Of a DNA stretch of 64,000 bases, positions 1-8,035 are shown one piece after another. This DNA comes from Kordia aestuariivivens (GTDB lineage: Bacteria; Bacteroidota; Bacteroidia; Flavobacteriales; Flavobacteriaceae), in assembly GCF_014397005.1 (NCBI RefSeq), contig NZ_JACGWS010000001.1, forward strand, positions 372,001 through 436,000, read 5' to 3'. A program made the position numbers and the translations under genes. A model generated the notes under the pieces. The model was not told the DNA's origin. It saw only the letters and a list, made by a program, of their open reading frames with translations, and made no database searches. Each line of letters starts with the position of its first letter. The stretch's first letter is position 1.

Positions 1-774
1 AGCGATAATTGCTCCAAAAGAAGCCATAGATTTCGTGAACGTGGTAAAATATAAATCAACTTTATTTTCTAGTCCGTGTGCGCAAACAGTTCCGTTACCT
101 TGTCCCATATCGCCAAATCCGTGTGCATCATCGACCAAAAGTCTGAAATCATACTTCGCCTTTAAATCACAAATCTCTTTGAGTTTCCCTTGTGCACCAG
201 ACATACTAAAAACACCTTCGGTAATCACCAGAATGCCTCCTTTTGTTTTTTGTGTAATTTCTTCGGCAGCTTTTAATTGCTGTTCTAGGTTTTGAATATT
301 ATTATGCTTGAAAATTAATTTTTTACCTCGATGCAATCGGATGCCATCAATGATACATGCGTGACACTGCTCATCAGAAATCACCACATCATTTGGTGAC
401 AATAATGCGTCTACAACAGACAACATGCCTTGATACCCAAAATTAAGCAGCAATGCTTTTTCCATCTGTATAAAATCAGCAATATTGTTTTCAAATTCAT
501 CATGCAAAAAAGTATCGCCAGTCATCATTCTTGATCCCATTGGGTAGGTCATTCCCCATTTTTTCTGAGCATGCGCATCTATTTCATCAATCTCTTTTGA
601 GCTTGCTAATCCTAAATAATTATTATAACTCCAACAAACTAGTTTCTTATCCTTAAAGAAAATATGATTAGAAATTTCTCCTTCGAATTTGGGAAATGCA
701 AAATTGCCTTCAATGATGTTTTGAAGTTCTCCTATGGGTCCATTATTCTGTTGTATTCTTTCAAAAATATCCAT
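1..774 (-). CDS. PLP-dependent alpha-oxoamine synthase-like acyltransferase (C-terminus cut off by window edge)
   Basis: The first 258 codons of a class I/II aminotransferase-fold enzyme; the frame is open to the window edge. The start is the ATG at 774 (MDIFERIQQNNGPI). Family marks are the core WSYNNYLGLA, the PLP-binding D-D-A-H-G (Asp215 to His218) and the Schiff-base lysine in TKSMAS (Lys248). These fit the KBL/BioF/serine palmitoyltransferase group, which condenses an amino acid with an acyl-CoA and releases CO2. Which amino acid and acyl chain are used cannot be read here; 2-amino-3-ketobutyrate, 8-amino-7-oxononanoate and ketosphinganine synthesis are all possible. No biotin or threonine dehydrogenase gene lies beside it to decide. 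A soluble cytoplasmic protein is expected. Confidence 0.85.
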   Translation of the reverse strand, partial: MDIFERIQQNNGPIGELQNIIEGNFAFPKFEGEISNHIFFKDKKLVCWSYNNYLGLASSKEIDEIDAHAQKKWGMTYPMGSRMMTGDTFLHDEFENNIADFIQMEKALLLNFGYQGMLSVVDALLSPNDVVISDEQCHACIIDGIRLHRGKKLIFKHNNIQNLEQQLKAAEEITQKTKGGILVITEGVFSMSGAQGKLKEICDLKAKYDFRLLVDDAHGFGDMGQGNGTVCAHGLENKVDLYFTTFTKSMASFGAIIA

Positions 775-942
775 TCCACTATTATTTAAAAAAAATTAAT
801 AATAGTATAAATGTATACGGACATGCTGTAGGCAATGTCTAGAATAATCACTCAATTAAAAAATAGGACAAATTAAAAACCTGCAATTGTTTAATTTTGA
901 TGCTATCTTTAAACAGGATTAAGAATTATTTTTTATAAGAAA

Positions 943-969
943 AAAGCGCAACAAATTTTGTGACGCTTT
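943..969 (-). terminator. Rho-independent terminator after the GH25 gene
   Basis: An inverted repeat of two short arms (AAAGCG/CGCTTT and ACAAA/TTTGT, with two internal mismatches) lies 54 bases past the lysozyme stop. On the minus strand a run of T follows the stem. Confidence 0.55.
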
Positions 970-1022
970 ATAGTTTTTGATGACGTTTGGTCAATGTTTA
1001 TCGTAGTTTTTTCTATGCTTAC

Positions 1023-1799
1023 TTACCGATGACTATTTTTTATAAATCCTTTAAGATCTTGTAAACTACCGTTAAAAACATCAAAGTCATCTGTTGTGCC
1101 ATCAGTTTTATAATGATCTGATTTTTGCCACATTTTCCATCCTTTTTCTTTCCAAGTATCTGGTAAATCGGGCGTTTCTTTTCCATCATAATTCGCTATC
1201 CATAATGGATATTTTGCAAAAGAAGCATCATTCAAGTATTTGTTTCCTACAGGAATGTCTGTATATATAATAGGTGTACGTTTTAACTTTTTTTCAATCT
1301 CATTGATGAAAATCTTTAAATTTGATTGGACGTCAGGTACTGATTGAGAAGCGTCAATACCAGCTTCCTCAAAATCAATTATAGGCGGAAGATCTGTTGG
1401 GTCAATAGTAGCGATAGCATTCAAAAAATTTGCAGCTTGAGATATGGGATCATCTTCACTTCTGTAAAAATGATATGCACCTCTTACGAATGATTTTTCT
1501 TTGATTGTTTTCCAATTATATGAAAATTTTGGATCGGTATACGTCACACCTTCTGTTGCTTTACAAATGATAAAGTCTAAACTATCTTTTTGTTTCGAAA
1601 GCGTATTCATCTCATTGCCCTGAAACATAGAAATATCAATCCCGTATACAAATGATGGCATTTTCTTTTTCTCTACTTTAGTTGGAACCGCTTCATTTTC
1701 AACAGCCTCTGCTTCTTTTTGTACTTCTTCTTTTTTTGTTTTCTCGCAACCAAGAAGACATAAGACTAAAACAATATACAGCACTACGTGGTTTTTCAT
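1023..1799 (-). CDS. GH25 lysozyme-type lipoprotein
   Basis: A 258-residue glycoside hydrolase family 25 protein, the family that cuts the beta-1,4 bond between MurNAc and GlcNAc in peptidoglycan. The signal peptide ends in a lipobox (LLGC, about residues 15-18), followed by a Glu/Lys-rich linker to about residue 48. The GH25 barrel then begins with YGIDISMFQG, whose Asp belongs to the active site. The pair in PPIIDFEEAG (DxE) is the other catalytic element, and ATEGVTYTDPKF and RGAYHFYR are typical family strands. The length suits a single catalytic domain with no separate cell-wall binding module. As a lipoprotein it probably acts in the periplasm or on the cell surface, in wall turnover or against competitors. 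It appears monocistronic. Confidence 0.88.
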   Translation of the reverse strand: MKNHVVLYIVLVLCLLGCEKTKKEEVQKEAEAVENEAVPTKVEKKKMPSFVYGIDISMFQGNEMNTLSKQKDSLDFIICKATEGVTYTDPKFSYNWKTIKEKSFVRGAYHFYRSEDDPISQAANFLNAIATIDPTDLPPIIDFEEAGIDASQSVPDVQSNLKIFINEIEKKLKRTPIIYTDIPVGNKYLNDASFAKYPLWIANYDGKETPDLPDTWKEKGWKMWQKSDHYKTDGTTDDFDVFNGSLQDLKGFIKNSHR

Positions 1800-1998
1800 A
1801 ATTTAGTTTGTTAGTGATCTAAGCTAGACGTTTCTTACTTAAAAACAAAATATTCACAAATCTATTCCTTGAAATAATATATTGATTCAACGGTATTTTA
1901 TTTCATCACCTTTGATTTATAAACCAAAGGTTATGTTCCTTGTATGTATGGCTATTGCAGGTTACTTTCATACTATTATTAACTTTAAAATTTTAGAT

Positions 1999-2160
1999 AT
2001 GTTAGAAAAAATGAAATTTCAATTAATTCAAAATCCAGGCAGCATCTTTGGTGGAGCAGATACTTCGGATGATTTTATCATTACTGATGATTTAGACGGA
2101 GCAATTTCAGATTCCGATGATGAAGATTTCGTTATTGTAGACGATTTAGATGGTGCTTAA
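1999..2160 (+). CDS. Small acidic peptide with double-glycine motif and two DDLDGA repeats (precursor-like)
   Basis: A 53-residue peptide. The open frame extends upstream to an ATG at 1882, but the ATG at 1999 is preferred because the protein from there starts like the next peptide (MLEKMKFQLIQ against MIEKLRKYEIQ). A Gly-Gly follows at residues 18-19 (SIFGGA), the usual cut site of leader peptides exported by C39-peptidase ABC transporters. The rest is strongly acidic and holds two copies of one motif 18 residues apart: DDFIITDDLDGA (24-35) and EDFVIVDDLDGA (42-53), the second ending the protein. The segment TDDLDGAISDSD also resembles an EF-hand loop, so calcium binding is an alternative. 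No modification enzyme or transporter lies nearby. Function unknown; the precursor idea is inference. Confidence 0.55.
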   Translation: MLEKMKFQLIQNPGSIFGGADTSDDFIITDDLDGAISDSDDEDFVIVDDLDGA

Positions 2161-2179
2161 TTTTAAAAAATGATTTATT

Positions 2180-2281
2180 ATGATAGAAAAACTTAGAAAA
2201 TATGAAATTCAACATGCGTATTCCGTATGTGGAAAAGGCGTTATAGTAACGATGGATGATAATGAAACAGATGTTGATTAA
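2180..2281 (+). CDS. Second small peptide with the same leader-like N-terminus
   Basis: A 33-residue frame starting 19 bases after the preceding peptide's stop and ending just before a strong terminator. Its first 11 residues (MIEKLRKYEIQ) match the leader-like start of the peptide before it. The tail is short, with one Cys (residue 17, SVCGKG) and an acidic end (MDDNETDVD). There is no repeat and no clear Gly-Gly. The shared N-terminus, small spacing and common terminator are the case for a real gene; a frame this short could also be chance. Function unknown. Confidence 0.45.
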   Translation: MIEKLRKYEIQHAYSVCGKGVIVTMDDNETDVD

Positions 2282-2286
2282 ATAAC

Positions 2287-2311
2287 AAGCGAACTTCGGT
2301 TCGCTTTTTTT
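2287..2311 (+). terminator. Strong intrinsic terminator after the small peptides
   Basis: A perfect 8-bp stem (AAGCGAAC/GTTCGCTT) closed by a stable TTCG tetraloop is followed by a run of T, starting 6 bases after the second peptide's stop. It argues that the small-peptide region is transcribed on the plus strand. Confidence 0.9.
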
Positions 2312-2344
2312 AGATTTGTGAGATGATTGCTATTTCTGAGTTTC

Positions 2345-4090
2345 CTATTCAATAATTAACTTCATACTCTTTATTCCAGTTGCAGTTGAAACTTTCGCGA
2401 TATACATACCACTGGCATAACTAGCCACATCAATGGTGACTTCAAGACTGTTTGGTTGAAGTACTATAACCTGATTTCCTAGAATATCAAACAGCGCAAT
2501 TCTTTCAATAGTTTTATTCTCAGCCCGTATTGTTAAACGATCTTTTGCTGGGTTTGGATAGCTATATATATCATCCATATTCAATACTTGATCATTGCCT
2601 GTACTCAATATACTTGTGGTTTGTATAATATCATCAAATAGGAATGTTGCATTGGCAGAAGCATCATTTGGAGTGGCATAACCCAACATAAAAGTTAATA
2701 CGTTGTACACTGGCGGATCTCCTGCAAAATCCCAATGATACGTTGCCCAACCACCTGAAACGGTAGTATTGACGTTTCGTTCGTTTGCAAAACCAGCATC
2801 CGTACTTTCTACTTTAAACTTCAACAAGGTGCCTACTGGTGCGTCTGTATATACTTTCATTGAGATTGAACTCAGTGTTGTATAATCCATAAATTGTGTC
2901 AATACCAGCTTGCTTTGTGCCCAAGGCGCTCCGCCACTTCTAATAAACTGAGCTACGGTAGCACTAGGATTGTCTGAATCCATTTGTGGGTTTGGTATAA
3001 TCGTAGTTAAACCTCCACTGAAATTTGTAAAGTCGGATGTGACGACGCTTGCTTCAAAATCAATCGGCAAACTAGTTGGCACTTGAGCAGGTATAGCAGG
3101 ACCTGCAATTTGTTGTACATCATCAAAAAGAAAGGTAGACGTGGCAGTACCATCTCCTACATTTCCAAAATCAAACAAAAATAGGATTCTATCATAATCA
3201 TTAGCTTGACCGTCAAAATTCCAACTCGCGGTTTCCCACGCTCCAGATACGGTCGTTAAGTAATCTAAATTGGTTGAACCGTTAGCACCTTCTAGCTCTA
3301 ATTTAATTCGTGTTCCAACTGGTGCTGTTGTATATATTTTCATAGAAATATGCCATTGGGTAGACAAATCTATAGTATTGGTAAGGAATATTTTGCTTGC
3401 TGCCCAAAACTCACCACCATCTCGTACAATTTGACCAACTGTATTACTCATATTGATGCCATTCATTTGTGGGTTTGGAATAACGCTTGCGGTAGCTCCT
3501 GAATAATTCAGGAAATCACTACTCACAACGCCTGTTTCAAAATCAATTGGTAACGAAGTCGGTATCGGTGCTGGTGGTCCTGTTACTTGTGCTACATCGT
3601 CAAAATAAAAAGTAGAGTTCGCTGTGCCATCACCTACATTGCCAAAATCAAACATAAATACAATCTCGTTAAGATTATTTGGTGTGCCAGCAAAGATCCA
3701 TTCCAACGTTTCCCATGTACCTGAAACAGTTGTCAGCGCATCTACTTCTACAGAAGGAGCAGCTCCTTCCAACTTAAACTTAACGACAGTTCCCACAGGT
3801 GCAGTAGTGTATACTTTCATTGAAATTTTTGTCATGACAGAAAAATCAAGATTGGCAGACAAGAGAATTTTACTTCCAGCATATACAGCGCCACCATCTC
3901 TTACAATACGCGCAACGGAATTACTAGTGTTGATTCCTGACATCTGTGGATTAGTCGTTACGATTGCCGTTCCTCCGTCAAAATCAACAAAGTCAGCGGT
4001 AGTAACATCGGCTTCAAAATCAATAGGTAAGCTTTGAGAAAATCCATAAGAGAACACAAACAGACTTAAAAATAGGGTAATTTTTTTCAT
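2345..4090 (-). CDS. T9SS-secreted surface protein with three tandem beta-sandwich (CBM-like) repeats
   Basis: 581 residues from the ATG at 4090, chosen over an upstream start at 4156 because it begins directly with a signal peptide (MKKITLFLSLFVFSYGFSQ). Three repeats of about 160 residues follow (roughly 20-178, 179-340 and 341-500). Each starts SLPIDFE, contains NPQM, KVYT.APVGT and a W-T/N-FAG-like strand, and ends FLFDD. Repeats of this type occur in flavobacterial surface proteins tied to polysaccharide use and probably bind glycans. The last 70 residues (YPNPAKDRLTI ... GMYIAKV) are a type A T9SS sorting domain, so the protein should be exported and attached outside. No catalytic domain is visible. 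It stands alone; the target glycan is unknown. Confidence 0.8.
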   Translation of the reverse strand: MKKITLFLSLFVFSYGFSQSLPIDFEADVTTADFVDFDGGTAIVTTNPQMSGINTSNSVARIVRDGGAVYAGSKILLSANLDFSVMTKISMKVYTTAPVGTVVKFKLEGAAPSVEVDALTTVSGTWETLEWIFAGTPNNLNEIVFMFDFGNVGDGTANSTFYFDDVAQVTGPPAPIPTSLPIDFETGVVSSDFLNYSGATASVIPNPQMNGINMSNTVGQIVRDGGEFWAASKIFLTNTIDLSTQWHISMKIYTTAPVGTRIKLELEGANGSTNLDYLTTVSGAWETASWNFDGQANDYDRILFLFDFGNVGDGTATSTFLFDDVQQIAGPAIPAQVPTSLPIDFEASVVTSDFTNFSGGLTTIIPNPQMDSDNPSATVAQFIRSGGAPWAQSKLVLTQFMDYTTLSSISMKVYTDAPVGTLLKFKVESTDAGFANERNVNTTVSGGWATYHWDFAGDPPVYNVLTFMLGYATPNDASANATFLFDDIIQTTSILSTGNDQVLNMDDIYSYPNPAKDRLTIRAENKTIERIALFDILGNQVIVLQPNSLEVTIDVASYASGMYIAKVSTATGIKSMKLIIE

Positions 4091-4774
4091 TTCAAGATGC
4101 AATAATGATTCATAATAAATACTAGAGGAGTAGTAATATTTATGCTGTTTACCCAAATGGGAGCTACTGAAAATAGAACCTTTAATCCGCTCTCAGAAAT
4201 AGCTACTATCAATTGCTAATTTAGTAAGAATCCGTATTGTATGAATAACAAAGTTTTAAAAAAAGACTGGATTTATGCTTTTCGCAATTTTTTTTGTGTT
4301 TTGATGGTTTCATTAGAAAATTAGCAAAAAAAATGATGTTGGATTGCATTTACACTAATGCAAGTAGCTTCCATCAACTGTTGGATTGTGCTTACAGCTT
4401 TGAAGTAGCTTCCATCAACTGTTGGATTGTGTGTACAGCTGTGCAGTAGTTTCCATCAACTGTTGGATTGTGTGTGCAGTTGTGCAAGTAGTTTTTAACA
4501 GTTGTTGGATTGTATTTACAGCTGTGCAGTAGTTTCCATCAACTGTTGGATTGTGAGTGCAGTTGTGCAAGTAATTTTCAACAACTGCTGGATTGCATTT
4601 ACAGTTGCGGAACAAGTTTCCGTTTCACGATATAAAGCAGTAGCTATTCAAAAACAATCTCATCTATATAAATGGTTTGTTGTGAATGAAATGTAATTAA
4701 AAATAGAAAGAAAGAGGAACCGCAATTATGTTACATAGCATTAATTATTTTACATTCGTAAAAAAGATAACAAA
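4091..4774. other. Gene-free 0.68-kb spacer with a tandem repeat
   Basis: No credible gene. Frames seen here run through the tandem repeat and read as low-complexity products. The spacer separates the T9SS gene (transcribed leftward) from the CBM9-like lipoprotein gene (rightward), so it should hold both promoters. Confidence 0.7.
4339..4615. repeat. Tandem array of about seven 41/42-bp units
   Basis: The core TTGGATTG starts at 4339, 4381, 4422, 4463, 4505 and 4546, with a variant (CTGGATTG) at 4588, giving periods of 42, 41, 41, 42, 41 and 42 bases. In the later part two sub-types alternate. One carries ACAGCTGTGCAGTAG, the other GCAGTTGTGCAAGTA, making an 83-bp higher-order period. Each unit also holds a near-palindrome around CAACTGTTG. 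There are no unique spacers, so it is not a CRISPR array. The role is unknown. Confidence 0.85.
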
Positions 4775-5623
4775 GTGACGAATATCAACATCCATCCTAG
4801 CAAAGCGAAAGCATTCGTAGTTATAAATTGCCTATTGCTTATTCTTAGTATATGCATAGTAAGTTGTAAGAATGATAAAACAGCACCTCAAAAATCGGCA
4901 ACAGCAGTTGTTTCCTGTCAAGGAGATAATACAGCATCGTTGACTGAATCTAAAGAAGTTGGTTTTTTTGAAGCACTTAAAACAAAATCACCCATACAAA
5001 TTGACGGTTGCGGTAAAGATGCCATTTGGTCTAGCTCAACATGGTATGGTATGAATTACAAATGGATGGGAAATCAAGTAGATTCAACAGATTATCATGG
5101 GCGATTCAAAGTTGCTTGGGATCAAGAACACTTATATATTTTGGTCGAAATCATAGACGATAAACTAAATCCGACACTCGGAGATGGTTTGGAAAATTTC
5201 TGGAAAGGCGATTATGTTGAGGTATTTATAGATGAAGACAAATCTGGTGGAGATCATAAATTTAACCATCAAGCGTTTGCGTATCATGTTTCTACGGAAG
5301 GTCATGCTATTGATCAAAGTACGTTGCAAAAGCCTATCTTTTTGGATGATCATGTGAACGTAAAGCGATCACAAGAAGGAAACAAACATCTTTGGGAAAT
5401 GGCGATTAAACTATTTGATAAAGATTTTGACGAAAACGCACCCAACAATATTCCTGTCAAAATAGTAGCCCAAAAAAGCATTGGATTTTCAATTGCGTAT
5501 GGCGATAATGATGGAAATAACAATCGTGAAAACTTTATGGGTTCCAAAAAGACACACGGCAATAATAACGATGGTGGCTATATAAACGCGGATGTATTTG
5601 GTGAGCTCTTATTCAGAGAATAA
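4775..5623 (+). CDS. Lipoprotein with CBM9-like sugar-binding domain
   Basis: 282 residues from a GTG start at 4775, which is followed by a hydrophobic stretch and a lipobox-like IVSC (about residues 28-31). After a linker, residues 70-282 match the carbohydrate-binding family 9-type fold. It opens with IQIDGCGKDAIWSSSTWY, then FKVAWDQEHLYILVEIIDD, then the acidic GDYVEVFIDEDKSGG strand. CBM9-like domains bind sugar ends in xylanases, but many stand-alone lipoproteins of this kind have no known ligand. It is probably surface or periplasmic. It is the first gene after the tandem repeat and is not obviously in an operon with the LytTR gene 84 bases on. Confidence 0.7.
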   Translation: MTNINIHPSKAKAFVVINCLLLILSICIVSCKNDKTAPQKSATAVVSCQGDNTASLTESKEVGFFEALKTKSPIQIDGCGKDAIWSSSTWYGMNYKWMGNQVDSTDYHGRFKVAWDQEHLYILVEIIDDKLNPTLGDGLENFWKGDYVEVFIDEDKSGGDHKFNHQAFAYHVSTEGHAIDQSTLQKPIFLDDHVNVKRSQEGNKHLWEMAIKLFDKDFDENAPNNIPVKIVAQKSIGFSIAYGDNDGNNNRENFMGSKKTHGNNNDGGYINADVFGELLFRE

Positions 5624-5671
5624 TTCTGAATTGCTGATTCTTAGCGAAAATTCTATAGAGAAATTATTCTT

Positions 5672-5679
5672 TACTTTTG
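5672..5679 (+). promoter_or_regulatory. Candidate Bacteroidota -7 box for the LytTR gene
   Basis: TACTTTTG fits the TAnnTTTG -7 consensus and ends 28 bases before the LytTR start codon. No clear -33 TTG is seen. Confidence 0.4.
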
Positions 5680-5707
5680 AATCTGACAAAAAAAGAACTT
5701 CTAATTC

Positions 5708-6544
5708 ATGAATAGTACACAATCAACCAAGAATGCAGTAAAAACTGTATGGTATACATGTATCAGTAGTGTTGGATGGCGTTGGTTCCAGAAAGCAATT
5801 GTATTGACGATTTTCTCTTTAGTAGTAAATCATTTAGCAACGCGCGATAGTTTTCCAGGTGGTGAATCGTATAGATTCCCCATAGAAGGTTTTCTGTCTA
5901 CTATTGTTTTATCTATTCTCGTTGGAATCATAGCGGATATTAATTTTAAATTTTACAAGAAAAAGTATTTCTCTAAAAAGGTAGAAATTGTCACTATCCT
6001 AAGGTTTATGGTTTCTACTCTAGGATATATTACAATCATGTATATTCCTGTGAATATTATTGCAGATAAAGTTGTAGGTGGACAGACAGTGTTCTATTAT
6101 CTATTAATTGGTTTACTAATTACCTTATTATTGTGTTTTATTCTCATAGGTTTATTGTATGCTCAAGACATACACAATTTATATAAGTTATCTATAAGAG
6201 ATGCTGAAATTACTATTGACAGTGGCACGAAAATGACGAAGCTTGCCTATGAAAATATTGCGTGCTTTTACAGCGAAAACAAAATTGTGTATACTGTTCA
6301 AAATGACGGCAGAACAATCAACACCGATTTTACATTGAATGAGCTCGAAGAAAAAATAAACGACCAATTGTTTTTTAGAGCCAATCGGCAAATTATCATT
6401 CACAAAGATACTGTAGACCTAATTGAAAAGGTTGAAAATGGCAAGTTGCGTATTCGGTTAAAAACTTTTATTAAAAACGATACAATTGCTGAAATCAATA
6501 TAAGTCGTTACAAGCGAAAAGCATTTATGAATTGGTTTCAATAA
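5708..6544 (+). CDS. Membrane-bound LytTR transcriptional regulator
   Basis: 278 residues. The N-terminal half has about four membrane segments (near residues 22-42, 58-78, 98-120 and 128-150). The C-terminal part (about 160-278) is a LytTR DNA-binding domain: a CFYSENKIVYTV strand, then FFRANRQIIIHKDTVDLIEKV, a form of the family's R-x-H/N-R-x-x-I-I core. There is no receiver domain, so signals probably come through the membrane part. The neighbouring CPBP protease gene follows 124 bases on in the same direction. Paired LytTR and membrane-peptidase genes suggest the regulator controls, or is controlled by, the neighbour, but this is inference. Regulators of this build are common in Flavobacteria and mostly unstudied. 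Confidence 0.85.
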   Translation: MNSTQSTKNAVKTVWYTCISSVGWRWFQKAIVLTIFSLVVNHLATRDSFPGGESYRFPIEGFLSTIVLSILVGIIADINFKFYKKKYFSKKVEIVTILRFMVSTLGYITIMYIPVNIIADKVVGGQTVFYYLLIGLLITLLLCFILIGLLYAQDIHNLYKLSIRDAEITIDSGTKMTKLAYENIACFYSENKIVYTVQNDGRTINTDFTLNELEEKINDQLFFRANRQIIIHKDTVDLIEKVENGKLRIRLKTFIKNDTIAEINISRYKRKAFMNWFQ

Positions 6545-6668
6545 AAGATGCCGAAAACTACCGACTATTCAGTTATAATTTTCGACCATTCAGTAAAAAC
6601 ATAAGTATTTAAAGGGAATTTCAGAGATTTTGTTCATTATTTCGTTTAGAATTTAAAATCAAAAAACA

Positions 6669-7328
6669 ATGAACAAAATTACCTTACGACAAATATTAAT
6701 TCCATTAATAACCATTTCAATCATATGCTTTCTTTGGTTTGGACCATTCCGTATAACCATAGAAAATATCATTATTTCTATAGTAATCATTATAGCGAAT
6801 TATATAGAATATAAAGGAAAACCATTTTCAGCACTTGGATTTCAACGTGAAAAATTCACATTCAAAAACATTTTCGTACTTGCTCCATTAGTTGCACTAG
6901 GACTCTTTGTTTTTTATGTCTTTGTATTGGTTCCTGGGATTACAAAACTCACAGGAACTCCTATAGATTATTCAAGTTTTGATCAATTAAAAGGAAATCT
7001 TCCAGCCTTTTTAATTACTTTATTATTAGTGTGGGCTACTGCGGGATTTGGAGAAGAAATAATTTTTCGTGGTTATTTTATGCGACAATTTGTAAAATTC
7101 TTTGGAGAAAGCAAAGTCAGTATTGTGCTTAACATAGTCCTAATTACTGGCTTTTTTGGCTTTATGCATAGTCAACAAGGAATTACTGGGCAACTTGTTA
7201 CTTGGGTTGTCGGAGCGCTCTTAGCCCTGATATTCTACTTGCGTAAATACGATTTGTGGTTTATTATTGCCATACACGGTTTTTTTAACACCATAGCTTT
7301 AACTTGTATTTACTTTGATTTAGTGTAA
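6669..7328 (+). CDS. CPBP family intramembrane glutamic endopeptidase (CAAX protease/Abi type)
   Basis: 219 residues with about six to seven membrane helices. The three signature blocks of the CPBP/Rce1-like family are present: GFGEEIIFRGYFMR (E-E-x-x-x-R, about residues 127-140), FFGFMHSQQG (F-x-x-x-H), and IAIHGFFNTI near the C-terminus. The family cleaves substrates inside the membrane. Bacterial members mature peptides, give self-immunity to bacteriocins or act in signalling. The substrate is unknown. It lies downstream of the membrane LytTR regulator on the same strand. Confidence 0.88.
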   Translation: MNKITLRQILIPLITISIICFLWFGPFRITIENIIISIVIIIANYIEYKGKPFSALGFQREKFTFKNIFVLAPLVALGLFVFYVFVLVPGITKLTGTPIDYSSFDQLKGNLPAFLITLLLVWATAGFGEEIIFRGYFMRQFVKFFGESKVSIVLNIVLITGFFGFMHSQQGITGQLVTWVVGALLALIFYLRKYDLWFIIAIHGFFNTIALTCIYFDLV

Positions 7329-7339
7329 CGATACCAAGT

Positions 7340-7380
7340 ACTTAATTCTTAATTTTCAAGAATCACTTAAGTTTTTATTT
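7340..7380 (+). terminator. Possible terminator between CPBP and glutathione peroxidase genes
   Basis: Arms ACTTAA/TTAAGT and TTCTT/AAGAA with a small bulge are followed by TTTTTATTTT. It lies in the convergent gap and is imperfect. Confidence 0.4.
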
Positions 7381-7411
7381 TGTAAAAGTTATATCGAACT
7401 CACGTTAAAAA

Positions 7412-7936
7412 CTATAAATGCCTAGTTATTCTTGAACTCATCGGTTTCGTAATTGAGAAATAGTAATTGATATAATCTCCTTTTTCATCCACTAAATACT
7501 TTTGAAAATTCCATCGTACACTAGAACTCTTTTTACCGTTTAGTTTTTTAGATGTCAACCATGTATACAACGGATGTTGTTGGCTTCCTTTTACGTCTAT
7601 CTTTTCCGTAAGTAGAAAAGTAACGCCAAAATTTATTTCACAAAATTCTTGAATTTCTGAAGCATCTCCAGGTTCTTGTTTTCCAAACTGGTTACATGGC
7701 GAACCAATAACAACGAGTTCTTCTTTATACGTATCACTTAGCGATTGCAACGCTGTATACTGTTTTGTAAATCCGCATTTAGAAGCCACATTTACAAAAA
7801 GCAGCTTCTTTCCTTTAAATTCTATAAGAGAAATAGGCTTGCCACTAATATCATTAATAGCGATGTCATAGATTGATTGTCTTTCTGTTTCATTAGAAAC
7901 ATTGGAACTTAATTTTGCTTTATCAACGGTTTTCAT
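7412..7936 (-). CDS. Glutathione peroxidase (thiol peroxidase, Cys type)
   Basis: 174 residues, the usual size for bacterial glutathione peroxidases, which reduce hydrogen peroxide or lipid peroxides with thiol donors (often thioredoxin). The first signature is VNVASKCGFTKQYTALQ with Cys in the peroxidatic position instead of selenocysteine. The second is GSPCNQFGKQEP, which holds the conserved Gln. WNFQKYLV supplies the conserved Trp and Asn. No signal peptide, so cytoplasmic. Its upstream region (7961-8000) carries a near-palindrome also found before the cryptochrome DASH operon, so the two may share a regulator for oxidative or light stress. A -7-like box (TAATTTTG, minus strand, 7952-7959) lies between that site and the start codon. 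Confidence 0.93.
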   Translation of the reverse strand: MKTVDKAKLSSNVSNETERQSIYDIAINDISGKPISLIEFKGKKLLFVNVASKCGFTKQYTALQSLSDTYKEELVVIGSPCNQFGKQEPGDASEIQEFCEINFGVTFLLTEKIDVKGSQQHPLYTWLTSKKLNGKKSSSVRWNFQKYLVDEKGDYINYYFSITKPMSSRITRHL

Positions 7937-7961
7937 AAGTATATTTTAAAACAAAATTAAT

Positions 7962-8000
7962 CATTTTGTTTATGTTTACACGTGAATAATTAAACAAAAT
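7962..8000 (-). promoter_or_regulatory. Near-palindromic operator before glutathione peroxidase, shared with cryptochrome DASH
   Basis: Read on the minus strand, the site starts ATTTTGTTTAATTATTCAC and ends TAAACAAAAT. The first 19 bases and last 10 bases are identical to the site at 63133-63170, with the same 38-base overall span. Only the middle 8-9 bases differ. Here it lies upstream of the -7-like box, a position that would suit an activator. Confidence 0.65.
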
Positions 8001-8035
8001 AAAAAATAAGCAAACAGTTAGAAGATGTACGTTGT

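Noticed and set aside
1882-1998. Longer start of the first small peptide
   Set aside because: It would add a hydrophobic segment before the leader-like MLEKMK start that the second peptide shares; possible but less likely.
4091-4156. N-terminal extension of the three-repeat T9SS protein
   Set aside because: The extension puts a charged, Tyr-rich piece before a perfect signal peptide.
4339-4615. CRISPR array
   Set aside because: The whole 41/42-base unit repeats; there are no unique spacers between constant repeats, and no cas genes.
4415-4696. Two overlapping open frames in the tandem repeat
   Set aside because: Their products are just translations of the repeat unit on each strand, with no other coding sign.
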